The notes beneath the pieces were generated by a model. That model saw only the letters and a program-made list of their open reading frames with translations. It was not told where the DNA came from and did no database searches. Positions 1 through 8,351 of a stretch of 52,543 nucleotides of DNA are shown one piece after another; within the stretch, counting starts at the first letter, position 1, and each line of letters starts with the position of its first letter. Source of the stretch: DATDAH01 sp036525535 (GTDB lineage: Bacteria; Actinomycetota; Acidimicrobiia; Acidimicrobiales; DATDAH01); the NCBI GenBank assembly GCA_036525535.1, contig DATDAH010000042.1, positions 1 through 52,543 of the forward strand, in the 5' to 3' direction. Position numbers and translations under genes: made by a program.

Positions 1-3000
1 AACACGCTGCCCACCTGGGAACGGGCCCAGCCCTTCCGCAGCCTGTGCCACAACGGCGAGATCAACGCCATCCAAGGCAACCGCAACCGCATGCTGGCCC
101 GGTCCACCCTGGGCACCGAAGAGGCCGGCCTCGGAGCCGAATCCCTGTTCTGGCCGGTCCTCGACGACAACACGTCGGACTCGGGCAAGTTGGACGAGGC
201 CCTCGAGCTCCTCACCCGGGGCGGGCGGGACATCCGGCACGCCGTGGCCATGCTGGTGCCCGAGGCGTGGGAGCACGCCGTCGACCTCGATCCCGAGATC
301 CGCGGCTTCTACCGGTATCACTCCGCGCTCATGGAGCCCTGGGACGGCCCGGCCGGCCTGATCTTCACCGACGGCGTCGGGGTCGGCGCCGCCCTCGACC
401 GCAACGGCCTCCGCCCGCTGCGCTACGCCATCTGCGACGACGGCCTCGTGGTGTGCTCGTCCGAGGTCGGGGCGGTGGACATCAGCGGCCACGGCAAGGT
501 CGAGCGGGGCCGTCTCGGCCCCGGCCAGATGCTCTTCGTCGATCCCACCCGGGGCGTACAGCGCAACGACGCCGTGAAGGAGCGCCTGGCCGCAGCCAAC
601 ACCTTCTCGCACTGGGCCCATGACGGGTTCCTGAGCTTCGGACCGGGCGAGCCGGTGATGCAGGTCGACGACGGGCTCGAAGCCCGTCAGGCCGTCCACG
701 GCTACACCCAGGAGGAGCTGCAGATGGTCCTCCGGCCGATGGGTGCGGAGGGCAAGGAACCCACCTTCTCGATGGGCGACGACTCGCCGCTCCCCCCGAT
801 GGCCGGCCGGCCCCGTCCGGTGCACCACTACCTGAAGCAGCGCTTCGCCCAGGTCACCAACCCGCCCATCGACCCGCTGCGGGAACACCGGGTCATGTCC
901 CTGCGCACGCTGCTGGGCCCGCGGGCCCCCATCCTCAGCGAGCACGAGGACGCCACGCGCCTGCTGCGCCTCGAATCCTTCCTGCTCTACCCCGACGCGG
1001 TCGAGCAGCTCGCCGAAGGCCAGACCCCCTTCCGTGCCGCGACGCTGGACGCCACGTTCCCCCTGACCGACGGGGCCGACGGCCTACGGGCTGGGGTCGC
1101 CCGGCTGGCCGACGAGGTCGAGGCGGTCACCGCCGAAGGAGCCGAGATCCTCGTCGTCAGCCACGCCGGGGCCGACGCCGACCGGGTCCCGATCCCGTCG
1201 GTGCTCGCGGTGGGCGCGGCCCACCACCGCCTGATCGAGCTCAAGCGGCGGAGCGACGTCAGCATCGTGGTCCTGGCCGACGACGCCCGGGATGTGCACT
1301 TCTTCGCCGCGCTCGTCGGCTACGGCGCCGACGCCGTGTGTCCCCGCCTGGCGCTGGAGACCCTGGCCGACTGGGCCGACAACAGCGACGACGACACGAC
1401 GGGACCCGTGGCCCAAGGCCACTTCTTCGACGCCGTCGAAGCCGGCGTGCTCAAGATCCTGTCGAAGATGGGCATCTCCACCCTCGACTCCTACCGGGGT
1501 GCGCAGACCTTCGAGGTCGTCGGCCTCGGCGACGAGATCGTCGACCTCTGCCTGCGGGGCACGCCGTCGGCGGTGGGTGGCGTCGGCTGGGCTCACCTGG
1601 GTCAGGACGCCCTGGACCTGCACGCCAGCGCCACTTTGGTCTCCCCCGGCTACTACCGGGTCCGCAACCGGGGCGAGTACCACGCCCACAGCAAGGATGT
1701 CGTCCAGGCCCTCAACGACTTGACCCTGGTCAAGGAGCCGACCGACCAGGCCCTGGAGGACATGACGGCGGCCCACCTCCTGCAGCGGGCCATCAACGGC
1801 GAGTCCTACGACCTCTACGAGTCGTTCCGGGCGCTGGTCGACGACCGCCCACCGACCGAGCTGCACGACCTGCTGGAGCTGGTCGGCGCGGCCGAGCCGC
1901 TGCCCCTCGACGACGTCGAACCCGCCTCCAGCATCGCCCGACGCTTCTCGACCGGGGCGATGTCCCACGGAGCCCTGTCCAAGGAGGCCCACGAGACACT
2001 GGCCCAGGCCATGAACCTGCTGGGCGGCCTGTCCAACTGCGGCGAGGGCGGCGAGGACCCCTACCGGTATTACACGCGGGGCCTCGGCCGGGACGACAAG
2101 AACTCCCGCATCAAGCAGATCGCCTCGGGCCGCTTCGGTGTCACACCCGAGTACCTGGTCCACGCCGACGAGTTGCAGATCAAGATGGCCCAGGGCTCCA
2201 AGCCGGGCGAGGGTGGCCAGCTGCCCGGCCACAAGGTGTCCGAGGAGATCGCGAGGCTGCGCCACACCCAACCCGGCGTCGGCCTGATCTCCCCGCCGCC
2301 GCACCACGACATCTACTCCATCGAGGACCTCGCCCAGCTCATCTACGACCTCAAGCAGGTCAACGCCGCCCAGGTCTCGGTGAAGCTGGTGGCCGAGGAC
2401 GGTGTGGGCACCATCGCCGCCGGTTGCGCGAAGGCACTGGCGGATGTCATCCACGTATCCGGAGCCAACGGCGGGACCGGGGCCAGCCCCCTCTCCTCCA
2501 TCAAGCACGCGGGCCTGGCCTGGGAGCTCGGCCTGGCCGACACGCAGCGGGCGCTGGTCGACAACGGCCTGCGCGGTCGGGTCCGGGTCCGGGTCGACGG
2601 GGGCTTCAAGACCGGGCGCCAGGTCATCGTGGCCGCTCTGCTCGGCGCGGACGAGTACTCGTTCGGCACGTCGGCGATGATCGCCGAGGGCTGCATCATG
2701 CTGCGGGCCTGCCACAAGGACACCTGCAAGCCGGGGGTGGCCACGCAGCGCCCGCACCTCCGGGCCAACTTCACCGGCACGCCCGAGGGCGTGGCCGCGT
2801 ACCTCCTCTTCGTGGCGGAAGACGTGCGCCACCACTTGGCCCGCCTCGGTGCCCGCTCACTGGAAGAGGTCATCGGTCGGGTCGAGCTGCTGACGCAGGC
2901 GGCTACGGGCGACGACCGGGTCGACGGCTTCGACCTCGGCTTCATCATCCTGCCGCCCGAGCACACCGATGAGCCCCGCCACTTCGTCGAGCGCATCCCG

Positions 3001-3813
3001 ATGCTCGACCCCCGCTCTGCGCTGGGTGACCGGCTCCGGGACGATGCCTTCCAGCTCGTCTGGGACGGCGACGAGATCGAGCTGGAGTACGCCATCACCA
3101 ACGCCGACCGCTCGGTCGGCGCCGCCTTCGCCGGGGCCGTGGCCCTGGAGTACGGGGCCCTCCCGCCCCGGGGCACGGCCAAGGTCCGGTTCACCGGCTC
3201 GGCCGGGCAGAGCTTCGGCGCCTTCCTCAGCCATGGCGCCGAGTTCACCCTGCTGGGCGAGGCCAACGACTACGTGGGCAAGGGCATGGGCGGCGGGCGC
3301 ATCGTCATCATCCCGCCGGCTGACGACGCCGGCGACCCGGTCCTGGCCGGCAACACCTGCCTCTACGGCGCCACCGGAGGCGAGTTCTTCGTGGCCGGCT
3401 CGGTCGGCGAGCGCTTCGCCGTGCGGAACTCGGGCGCCCTGGCCGTGGTGGAGGGCACCGGTGACCACTGCGCCGAGTACATGACCGGCGGCACCGTCGT
3501 CGTCCTCGGCCAGGTGGGCCACAACCTCGGCGCCGGGATGACGGGTGGGCAGGTCTTCGTCTTCGACCCCGACATGGAGCGGGTCCTGGCCCGGGTCAAC
3601 ACCGACCTGGTCGAGGCGCTGCGTCCCGAGCCCGACGACGTGGCCGAGGTCAAGTGGCTCATCGAGCGCCACGTGGAGTTGACCGATTCGACCCGGGCCG
3701 CCGAGCTGTTGAAGGTCTGGGATCAGGCGGCAGACACGCTCTGGCACATCCTGCCCTGGGACCGTCCCGAGCGGCACCAGCGGGTCGAAGCGCACCGCGT
3801 CTCGGCTGCGTAG
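1..3813 (+). CDS. gltB: Glutamate synthase large subunit, 3' part of gene (5' end outside window)
   Basis: Catalyses reductive transfer of the glutamine amide to 2-oxoglutarate, the GOGAT half of ammonia assimilation. The frame is open from base 1 with HNGEIN and GNRNRM motifs, which belong to the N-terminal glutaminase domain, so the nucleophile cysteine and first residues lie upstream. The visible 1270 residues contain the rest of the amidotransferase domain, the central domain, the FMN-binding synthase barrel (SGANGGTGASPLSS), the 3Fe-4S ligands as C-x5-C-x4-C at Cys898, 904 and 909 of this fragment, and the C-terminal GxGxG beta-helix (about residues 1040-1230). About 1500 residues is normal, so 200-250 are missing. 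The small subunit gene gltD, usually adjacent, is not downstream; it may lie upstream or elsewhere. Identification is firm. Confidence 0.97.
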   Translation, partial: NTLPTWERAQPFRSLCHNGEINAIQGNRNRMLARSTLGTEEAGLGAESLFWPVLDDNTSDSGKLDEALELLTRGGRDIRHAVAMLVPEAWEHAVDLDPEIRGFYRYHSALMEPWDGPAGLIFTDGVGVGAALDRNGLRPLRYAICDDGLVVCSSEVGAVDISGHGKVERGRLGPGQMLFVDPTRGVQRNDAVKERLAAANTFSHWAHDGFLSFGPGEPVMQVDDGLEARQAVHGYTQEELQMVLRPMGAEGKEPTFSMGDDSPLPPMAGRPRPVHHYLKQRFAQVTNPPIDPLREHRVMSLRTLLGPRAPILSEHEDATRLLRLESFLLYPDAVEQLAEGQTPFRAATLDATFPLTDGADGLRAGVARLADEVEAVTAEGAEILVVSHAGADADRVPIPSVLAVGAAHHRLIELKRRSDVSIVVLADDARDVHFFAALVGYGADAVCPRLALETLADWADNSDDDTTGPVAQGHFFDAVEAGVLKILSKMGISTLDSYRGAQTFEVVGLGDEIVDLCLRGTPSAVGGVGWAHLGQDALDLHASATLVSPGYYRVRNRGEYHAHSKDVVQALNDLTLVKEPTDQALEDMTAAHLLQRAINGESYDLYESFRALVDDRPPTELHDLLELVGAAEPLPLDDVEPASSIARRFSTGAMSHGALSKEAHETLAQAMNLLGGLSNCGEGGEDPYRYYTRGLGRDDKNSRIKQIASGRFGVTPEYLVHADELQIKMAQGSKPGEGGQLPGHKVSEEIARLRHTQPGVGLISPPPHHDIYSIEDLAQLIYDLKQVNAAQVSVKLVAEDGVGTIAAGCAKALADVIHVSGANGGTGASPLSSIKHAGLAWELGLADTQRALVDNGLRGRVRVRVDGGFKTGRQVIVAALLGADEYSFGTSAMIAEGCIMLRACHKDTCKPGVATQRPHLRANFTGTPEGVAAYLLFVAEDVRHHLARLGARSLEEVIGRVELLTQAATGDDRVDGFDLGFIILPPEHTDEPRHFVERIPMLDPRSALGDRLRDDAFQLVWDGDEIELEYAITNADRSVGAAFAGAVALEYGALPPRGTAKVRFTGSAGQSFGAFLSHGAEFTLLGEANDYVGKGMGGGRIVIIPPADDAGDPVLAGNTCLYGATGGEFFVAGSVGERFAVRNSGALAVVEGTGDHCAEYMTGGTVVVLGQVGHNLGAGMTGGQVFVFDPDMERVLARVNTDLVEALRPEPDDVAEVKWLIERHVELTDSTRAAELLKVWDQAADTLWHILPWDRPERHQRVEAHRVSAA

Positions 3814-3815
3814 GG

Positions 3816-4196
3816 GTGACCTGGGTCGCGCCAGTCCTGCTGGCGGCGGTCTTCGCCTTCGCCGGTGGCGCCAAGTTCGCCGATCGCCCCGGCACCGAGG
3901 AGGGTTTCCGGCGCCTGGGCCTCGGCCATCCCGACCAACGCGCCGTCCAGGTCCCGGCGGCAGAGCTGGCCACGGCCGTTCTGCTGATCGCCGCCCCCGT
4001 CGGTGGGGCCCTCGTGGCCCTCGGCCTGCTGGCCGTGTTCACCGTCCTCCTCGTCCGCCGCCTCCGGGCCGGGTCGACGGCTCCGTGCCGCTGCTTCGGG
4101 GGCGTCCGCGCCCGTGCCATCGCCTGGACCGATGTCGCCCGCAACGTCGGGCTGGCGGCGCTGGCGGTCGTGACCCTGGCCGTCCCGCCGGGCTGA
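3816..4196 (+). CDS. MauE/DoxX-like small membrane protein
   Basis: A 126-residue protein from GTG 3816, two bases after the gltB stop, so probably cotranscribed with gltB. It has four hydrophobic segments (near residues 3-16, 45-60, 62-78 and 107-123) with the motif CRCFGG between the third and fourth. This layout matches the MauE/DoxX superfamily, whose members are tied to thiol/disulfide chemistry in the membrane (MauE is needed for methylamine dehydrogenase maturation). The Cys-x-Cys pair fits a redox role, but no partner such as a thioredoxin-like protein is adjacent, so the function is unassigned. A longer upstream start in the same frame would overlap gltB and is unlikely. Confidence 0.75.
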   Translation: MTWVAPVLLAAVFAFAGGAKFADRPGTEEGFRRLGLGHPDQRAVQVPAAELATAVLLIAAPVGGALVALGLLAVFTVLLVRRLRAGSTAPCRCFGGVRARAIAWTDVARNVGLAALAVVTLAVPPG

Positions 4197-4201
4197 ACGC
4201 C

Positions 4202-4207
4202 TAACCT
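4202..4207 (+). promoter_or_regulatory. Candidate -10 element of a leaderless promoter
   Basis: TAACCT fits the actinobacterial TANNNT -10 pattern and ends 8 nt before the GTG of the nitroreductase, so transcription would start at or next to the start codon. No Shine-Dalgarno sequence is seen there. Confidence 0.45.
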
Positions 4208-4215
4208 GCGCGGCC

Positions 4216-4869
4216 GTGCATCTGAACCTGAGCGCCGACGAGGTGCTGACGACGACCCGCGCCGTGCGCAAGCGCCTGGACTTCGACCGGCCCGTGGAGC
4301 GTGAGGTCCTCGAAGAGTGCCTCGACATCGGCGTCCAGGCCCCGACCGGGTCCAACAGCCAGACCTACCACTTCGTCGTGGTGACCGATCCGAAGGTCAA
4401 GAAGCCGATCGCCGAGCACTACCGCAACAACTTCTTCGCGTTCTACGGGGGCGACGCCGCCCGCACCTCGCCCTACGCCGAAGGGGACCCCCGAACCAAC
4501 CGCCTGGGCGCCGTGATCGACTCCGCCACCTACCTTGCCGAACGCCTTCACGAGGTCCCTGTCTGGGTGATCCCCTGCATGGACGGTCGCATGGACGAGG
4601 GCACACCATCCTTCATCCAGGCCTCCCTGTGGGGCTCGATCATGCCGGCGGTCTGGAGCTTCATGCTCGCCGGCCGAGAGCGCGGTCTCGGGACCGTCTG
4701 GACCACGCTGCACCTCCCGCAGGAGCGGGAGGCGGCCGAGTTGCTCGGGATCCCGTTCGACTCCGTCACCCAGGTCGGGCTCATCCCCGTGGCCTACACG
4801 CAGGGCACCGACTTCAAGACGGCCAGCCGGGTGTCGGCCGCCGACCGAACCCACTGGGACCGCTGGTGA
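4216..4869 (+). CDS. Nitroreductase family protein (FMN-dependent)
   Basis: A 217-residue protein of the nitroreductase/FMN oxidoreductase superfamily. The N-terminal RAVRKRLDFDRPV is the family's RRS/RxFxxxPV phosphate-binding region, followed by APTGSNSQTYHFVVVTDP (the typical substrate- and FMN-contact stretch). The C-terminal GLGTVWTTLHLP and LIPVAYT match the FMN-binding GLGT...P and the late I-P-G/VAY region. Such proteins reduce nitroaromatics, quinones or flavins with NAD(P)H. The true substrate cannot be read from sequence. Start GTG 4216 is chosen because TAACCT lies 8 nt upstream. The stop overlaps the next gene's GTG start (GTGA). Confidence 0.87.
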   Translation: MHLNLSADEVLTTTRAVRKRLDFDRPVEREVLEECLDIGVQAPTGSNSQTYHFVVVTDPKVKKPIAEHYRNNFFAFYGGDAARTSPYAEGDPRTNRLGAVIDSATYLAERLHEVPVWVIPCMDGRMDEGTPSFIQASLWGSIMPAVWSFMLAGRERGLGTVWTTLHLPQEREAAELLGIPFDSVTQVGLIPVAYTQGTDFKTASRVSAADRTHWDRW

Positions 4870-5264
4870 GCCCAGGGCCGGAGAACGGGCATCGCGACGA
4901 GGTCGTCGTCCCGGACGAGGTGGCCGGTCCCGGCCAGCCGGTCCGTCCGGGTCGCCGTGACCGCAAGCCCCTCATCGCCTGTGTCGCCGGCCTCGGGGCC
5001 GGCTGGTTCGCCGTCTTCGGGCCGATCCTGGTCGTCATCCTGGCCCCGGTCGCCATCGTCGTCGGCCGACGGGTCCTCCGTCGCATCCAGTTGTCCGGGG
5101 GTACCAACGCCGAGCGCAAGCAGGCCAAGATCGGGTTCTGGGCCGGCATCGTCGCCGTCATCCTGCTCGTGGTGCAGCTGGTGATCTTCCAGCTCTTCTT
5201 CGAGTGGGAGAAGGACGCGCCCGCCATCGGCGACAAGGCCGCCAGCAGCGAGCCCGCCGGCTAG
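4866..5264 (+). CDS. Small membrane protein, DUF4190-like
   Basis: A 132-residue protein starting at GTG 4866, which overlaps the nitroreductase stop codon as GTGA, a sign of translational coupling. A charged N-terminus of about 35 residues precedes two long hydrophobic helices (about 36-65 and 82-107) separated by a basic loop. The arrangement resembles DUF4190 membrane proteins, but the match is only by shape. The protein ends in an acidic/Ala-rich tail. Its stop TAG shares the palindrome CTAG (5261-5264) with the stop codon of the convergent GntR gene. No function is assigned. Confidence 0.65.
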   Translation: MSPGPENGHRDEVVVPDEVAGPGQPVRPGRRDRKPLIACVAGLGAGWFAVFGPILVVILAPVAIVVGRRVLRRIQLSGGTNAERKQAKIGFWAGIVAVILLVVQLVIFQLFFEWEKDAPAIGDKAASSEPAG

Positions 5265-5998
5265 CCCTCGTCGACCAGGCGCAGGCCGCTGGGCGCGATC
5301 GAGCGCTCGGCGGTGGACAGGTCGACGACGAACTCGGTGCGGTGGGCGGGAAAGGCGTGCTCGCTGGCCAGGACCGGGCGCCCGTCGACGGACTCGGTCA
5401 GTCGACGACAGCGCAGGACAGGGCCGCCCGGCAGCATCCCGAGGAGCTCGGCCTCCTCGGCGGTGGCCGCTCCGGCCCGGATGCGCTGGCGGGCCGATCC
5501 CAGCTCGACGTCCAGGAGCTCGTAGAACGGCCGACCCTCGACGTCGTCCCGCGACAGCTTCGACGCCATGGCCTCGGGGCACCAGACGGTGACGAGGGCG
5601 AATGGCTCACCGTCGGCCAGGTTGAGGCGACGGGTCATGAGGACCTTCGCGGTGCCCAGCAACTCGGCCACCTCGGCCGGCGCCGGGCCGAAGGCGAAGT
5701 CCAGGATCCGGCGTTCGCTGGTGCGCCCCGAGGCCAGGAGCTGGTCCTCGATGGTGCCCAGCCGCCCCAGGTTCTGGGGAAGGGGGTCGGTGGCCACGAA
5801 CCAGCCCGACCCCTGACGGGAATCGACCAGGCCCTCGGCGCGCAGGTCTTCCAGCGCTCGTCGGACCGTGACCCGACTGGCCTTGTACCGTGCGACCAGG
5901 TCAGCCTCACTGGGCAGCAGACCGCCGGTGACGAACTCCCCCGCCTCCACCCGGCGGCGCAGGGAGTCAGCGATCTCCTGGTAGCGGTGGTGGCGCAC
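5261..5998 (-). CDS. GntR-family transcriptional regulator with UTRA effector domain (HutC type)
   Basis: A 245-residue regulator. Residues 1-70 form a GntR winged helix (YQEIADSLRRRVEAG, LPSEADLVARY, SRVTVRRALEDLRAEGL, RQGSGWFV). Residues about 85-240 fit a UTRA ligand-binding domain (RRILDF near 100, RRLNLADGEPFALVTVW, then FYELL). Start GTG 5998 places the helix at the normal distance from the N-terminus; an in-frame extension to 6091 would run into the aconitase gene. It is transcribed divergently from aconitase with 71 bp between the starts, so it probably regulates acn and itself. In many actinobacteria acn is controlled by a TetR protein (AcnR) instead. The effector is unknown; a TCA-cycle acid is an inference. 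Confidence 0.9.
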   Translation of the reverse strand: MRHHRYQEIADSLRRRVEAGEFVTGGLLPSEADLVARYKASRVTVRRALEDLRAEGLVDSRQGSGWFVATDPLPQNLGRLGTIEDQLLASGRTSERRILDFAFGPAPAEVAELLGTAKVLMTRRLNLADGEPFALVTVWCPEAMASKLSRDDVEGRPFYELLDVELGSARQRIRAGAATAEEAELLGMLPGGPVLRCRRLTESVDGRPVLASEHAFPAHRTEFVVDLSTAERSIAPSGLRLVDEG

Positions 5999-6013
5999 TT
6001 GTCTTATACTTGT
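5997..6013. promoter_or_regulatory. Direct repeat and -10 element between GntR regulator and aconitase
   Basis: ACTTGT occurs twice (5997-6002 and 6008-6013), spaced 11 bp start to start, one helical turn. The intervening bases give TATACT (6005-6010), a near-consensus -10 for the aconitase strand. The first repeat overlaps the start codon of the regulator. This AT-rich island is the only such stretch nearby and is the likely operator. The GntR assignment is inferred from position. Confidence 0.5.
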
Positions 6014-6069
6014 ATTGTTCGCTCCGGAACGCAACCCGAACCCACCAGCACCCGAGCAAGGGGAACGAC

Positions 6070-8346
6070 ATGGCCGAGACCAACCGCACACCGATCGAGC
6101 TGATCCGCGCCGTCTATGACCGCCTGCCCCAGCGGGTGACCGAGGGCCGTGAGCGCCTGGGTCGGCCCCTGACCTTCGCCGAGAAGGTCCTCATCAACCA
6201 CCTCGACGACCCCGCGGCCGAGATCGAGCGGGGCAAGTCCTACGCCGACCTCCGTCCTGACCGGGTGGCGATGCAGGACGCCACCGCCCAGATGGCCCTC
6301 CTCCAGTTCATGACCGCCGGCCTCGACGAGGCCGAGGTCCCGGCCACCGTGCACTGCGACCACCTCATCCAGGCCCGGGTCGACGCCAAGACCGACCTGT
6401 TGGCCGCCGTCGAGGGCAACGCCGAGGTCTACGACTTCCTCGAGTCGGTCTCCGCCCGGTACGGCATCGGCTTCTGGGGGCCGGGTTCGGGGATCATCCA
6501 CCAGGTCGTGCTCGAGCAGTACGCCTTCCCCGGCGGGATGATGATCGGCACCGACAGCCACACCCCCAACGCCGGCGGCCTCGGCATGGTCGCCATCGGC
6601 GTCGGCGGCGCCGACGCCGTCGACGTGCTCACCGGGTTCCCCTTCAACGTGCGTTGGCCCCGACTGATCGGCGTCCACCTGACCGGCGTGCTCAACGGCT
6701 GGACGGCGTCCAAGGACGTCATCTTGAAGGTGGCCGAGATCCTGACCGTCAAGGGCGGCACCGGGGCCATCGTCGAGTACTTCGGCTCCGGAGCGGAGTC
6801 CATCTCCGCCACCGGCAAGGGCACGATCTGCAACATGGGCGCCGAGATCGGGGCCACCACCTCCCTCTTCGCCTACGACGCGGCCACTGCTCGCTACCTG
6901 AAGTCCACGGGCCGAGAGGACTACGTCGACGCCGCGGATGCCGTGGCCGCCGACCTGCGGGCCGACGACGAGGTCCTGGCCGACCCCGGTGCCTACTTCG
7001 ACCAGGTCATCGAGATCGACCTGGACGAGCTGCGCCCGCTGATCAACGGTCCGCACACCCCCGACCGGGCCCGGGCCGTCGACGCCCTGGGGGCCGAGGC
7101 CGACGCCGAGGGCTGGCCGAAGGCGATCAGTTACGCGCTGGTCGGCTCCTGCACCAACTCCTCCTACGAGGACATCACCCGGGCCGCGTCGATCGCCCGC
7201 CACGCCGCCGACAACGGCCTGCGGACCAAGACCGACCTGATGATCACGCCCGGCTCCGAGCAGGTCCGCGCGACGATCGAGCGGGACGGCCTCCTGGCCG
7301 ACTTCGACCGCATCGGGGCCACCGTCCTGGCCAACGCCTGCGGGCCGTGCATCGGCCAGTGGGCCCGTTCGGACGTCTCCGAGGGCGACGCCAACACCAT
7401 CGTCACCTCGTACAACCGGAACTTCCCCAAGCGCAACGACGGCCTGGCCAGCACGCTGGCCTTCGTGACGTCGCCGGAGACGGTCGTCGCCCTCGCCCTC
7501 GCCGGAACGGTCGACTTCGACCCGGTCACCGACACGCTGACCAACGATGCCGGTGCGGAGGTCAAGCTCATCGTGCCGGTCGGCGAGGAGCTGCCGGCGC
7601 AGGGTTTCGACCCCGGCCAGAACGCCTTCACCCAGGCCCCCGCGGACGGCTCGGGCATCGAGGTCGTCGTCCGGACCGACTCCGATCGGCTCCAACTCCT
7701 CCACCCCTTCGATCCCTGGGACGGCGAGGACTTCGTCGAATTGCCGATCCTGGTGAAGGCCCAGGGCAAGTGCACGACCGACCACATCTCGGCCGCGGGC
7801 CCCTGGCTGAAGTACCGGGGTCACCTCGAGAACATCAGCGGCAACCTCTTCCTCGGTGCCGTCAATGCCTTCACCGGCGTGGCCGGCGAAGGCAAGGACC
7901 AGCTCGACGGGCAGACCAAGCCCTATCCGGAGATCGCCAAGCACTTCCACGAGGCCGGTCAGGGCTGGGTGGCCATCGGCGACGAGAACTACGGCGAGGG
8001 CTCATCCCGCGAGCACGCGGCCATGGAGCCCCGCTTCCGCAACGCCAAGGCCGTGTTCGCCCGGTCCTTCGCCCGCATCGCGGAGACCAACCTGAAGAAG
8101 CAGGGCGTCCTGCCCCTGACCTTCGCCGATGCCGCCACCTACGACGAGATCGGCGAGGACGACCGCCTCTCGGTGCTCGGACTGGCCGACCTCGAGCCGG
8201 AGAGCACCGTGGCCTGCCGCATCACCAAACCCGACGGCACCAGCGTCGACTTCGAGGCGGTCCAGACCCTCTCCCCCGAGCAGATCGACTGGTTCAGGGC
8301 CGGCTCGGCACTGAACCTCATCCGCCAGCGCGTCGCCGGCGCCTGA
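6070..8346 (+). CDS. acn: Aconitate hydratase, mitochondrial-type
   Basis: Interconverts citrate and isocitrate in the TCA cycle using a 4Fe-4S cluster. The 758-residue protein carries the cluster ligands Cys361 (VGSCTNSS) and Cys424/Cys427 (ACGPCIGQW), plus GTDSHTPNAGGLG (161-173), a substrate/cluster loop. The swivel domain has GDENYGEGSSREHAA. At 758 residues, without the long insertions of AcnA (about 890-930), it resembles mitochondrial aconitase; most textbook actinobacterial aconitases are AcnA-type. Start ATG 6070 is set by AAGGGGA six bases upstream. Probably controlled by the divergent GntR regulator. Convergent with the HAD/acyltransferase gene, 5 bp away. Confidence 0.96.
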   Translation: MAETNRTPIELIRAVYDRLPQRVTEGRERLGRPLTFAEKVLINHLDDPAAEIERGKSYADLRPDRVAMQDATAQMALLQFMTAGLDEAEVPATVHCDHLIQARVDAKTDLLAAVEGNAEVYDFLESVSARYGIGFWGPGSGIIHQVVLEQYAFPGGMMIGTDSHTPNAGGLGMVAIGVGGADAVDVLTGFPFNVRWPRLIGVHLTGVLNGWTASKDVILKVAEILTVKGGTGAIVEYFGSGAESISATGKGTICNMGAEIGATTSLFAYDAATARYLKSTGREDYVDAADAVAADLRADDEVLADPGAYFDQVIEIDLDELRPLINGPHTPDRARAVDALGAEADAEGWPKAISYALVGSCTNSSYEDITRAASIARHAADNGLRTKTDLMITPGSEQVRATIERDGLLADFDRIGATVLANACGPCIGQWARSDVSEGDANTIVTSYNRNFPKRNDGLASTLAFVTSPETVVALALAGTVDFDPVTDTLTNDAGAEVKLIVPVGEELPAQGFDPGQNAFTQAPADGSGIEVVVRTDSDRLQLLHPFDPWDGEDFVELPILVKAQGKCTTDHISAAGPWLKYRGHLENISGNLFLGAVNAFTGVAGEGKDQLDGQTKPYPEIAKHFHEAGQGWVAIGDENYGEGSSREHAAMEPRFRNAKAVFARSFARIAETNLKKQGVLPLTFADAATYDEIGEDDRLSVLGLADLEPESTVACRITKPDGTSVDFEAVQTLSPEQIDWFRAGSALNLIRQRVAGA

Positions 8347-8351
8347 CCTGA

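Noticed and set aside
1084..2835. Long open frame (583 codons) antisense to glutamate synthase
   Set aside because: Shadow of the high-GC coding strand: composition is Asp/Val/Gly-rich with no family motif, and it overlaps a firmly identified gene.
1338..2972. Arg/Pro/Gly-rich 544-codon reading in a second frame of gltB
   Set aside because: Typical off-frame translation of GC-rich codons; no start signal and no recognisable domain.
6004..7950. 648-codon open frame antisense to aconitase
   Set aside because: Low-complexity shadow reading; aconitase on the plus strand carries all catalytic cysteines.
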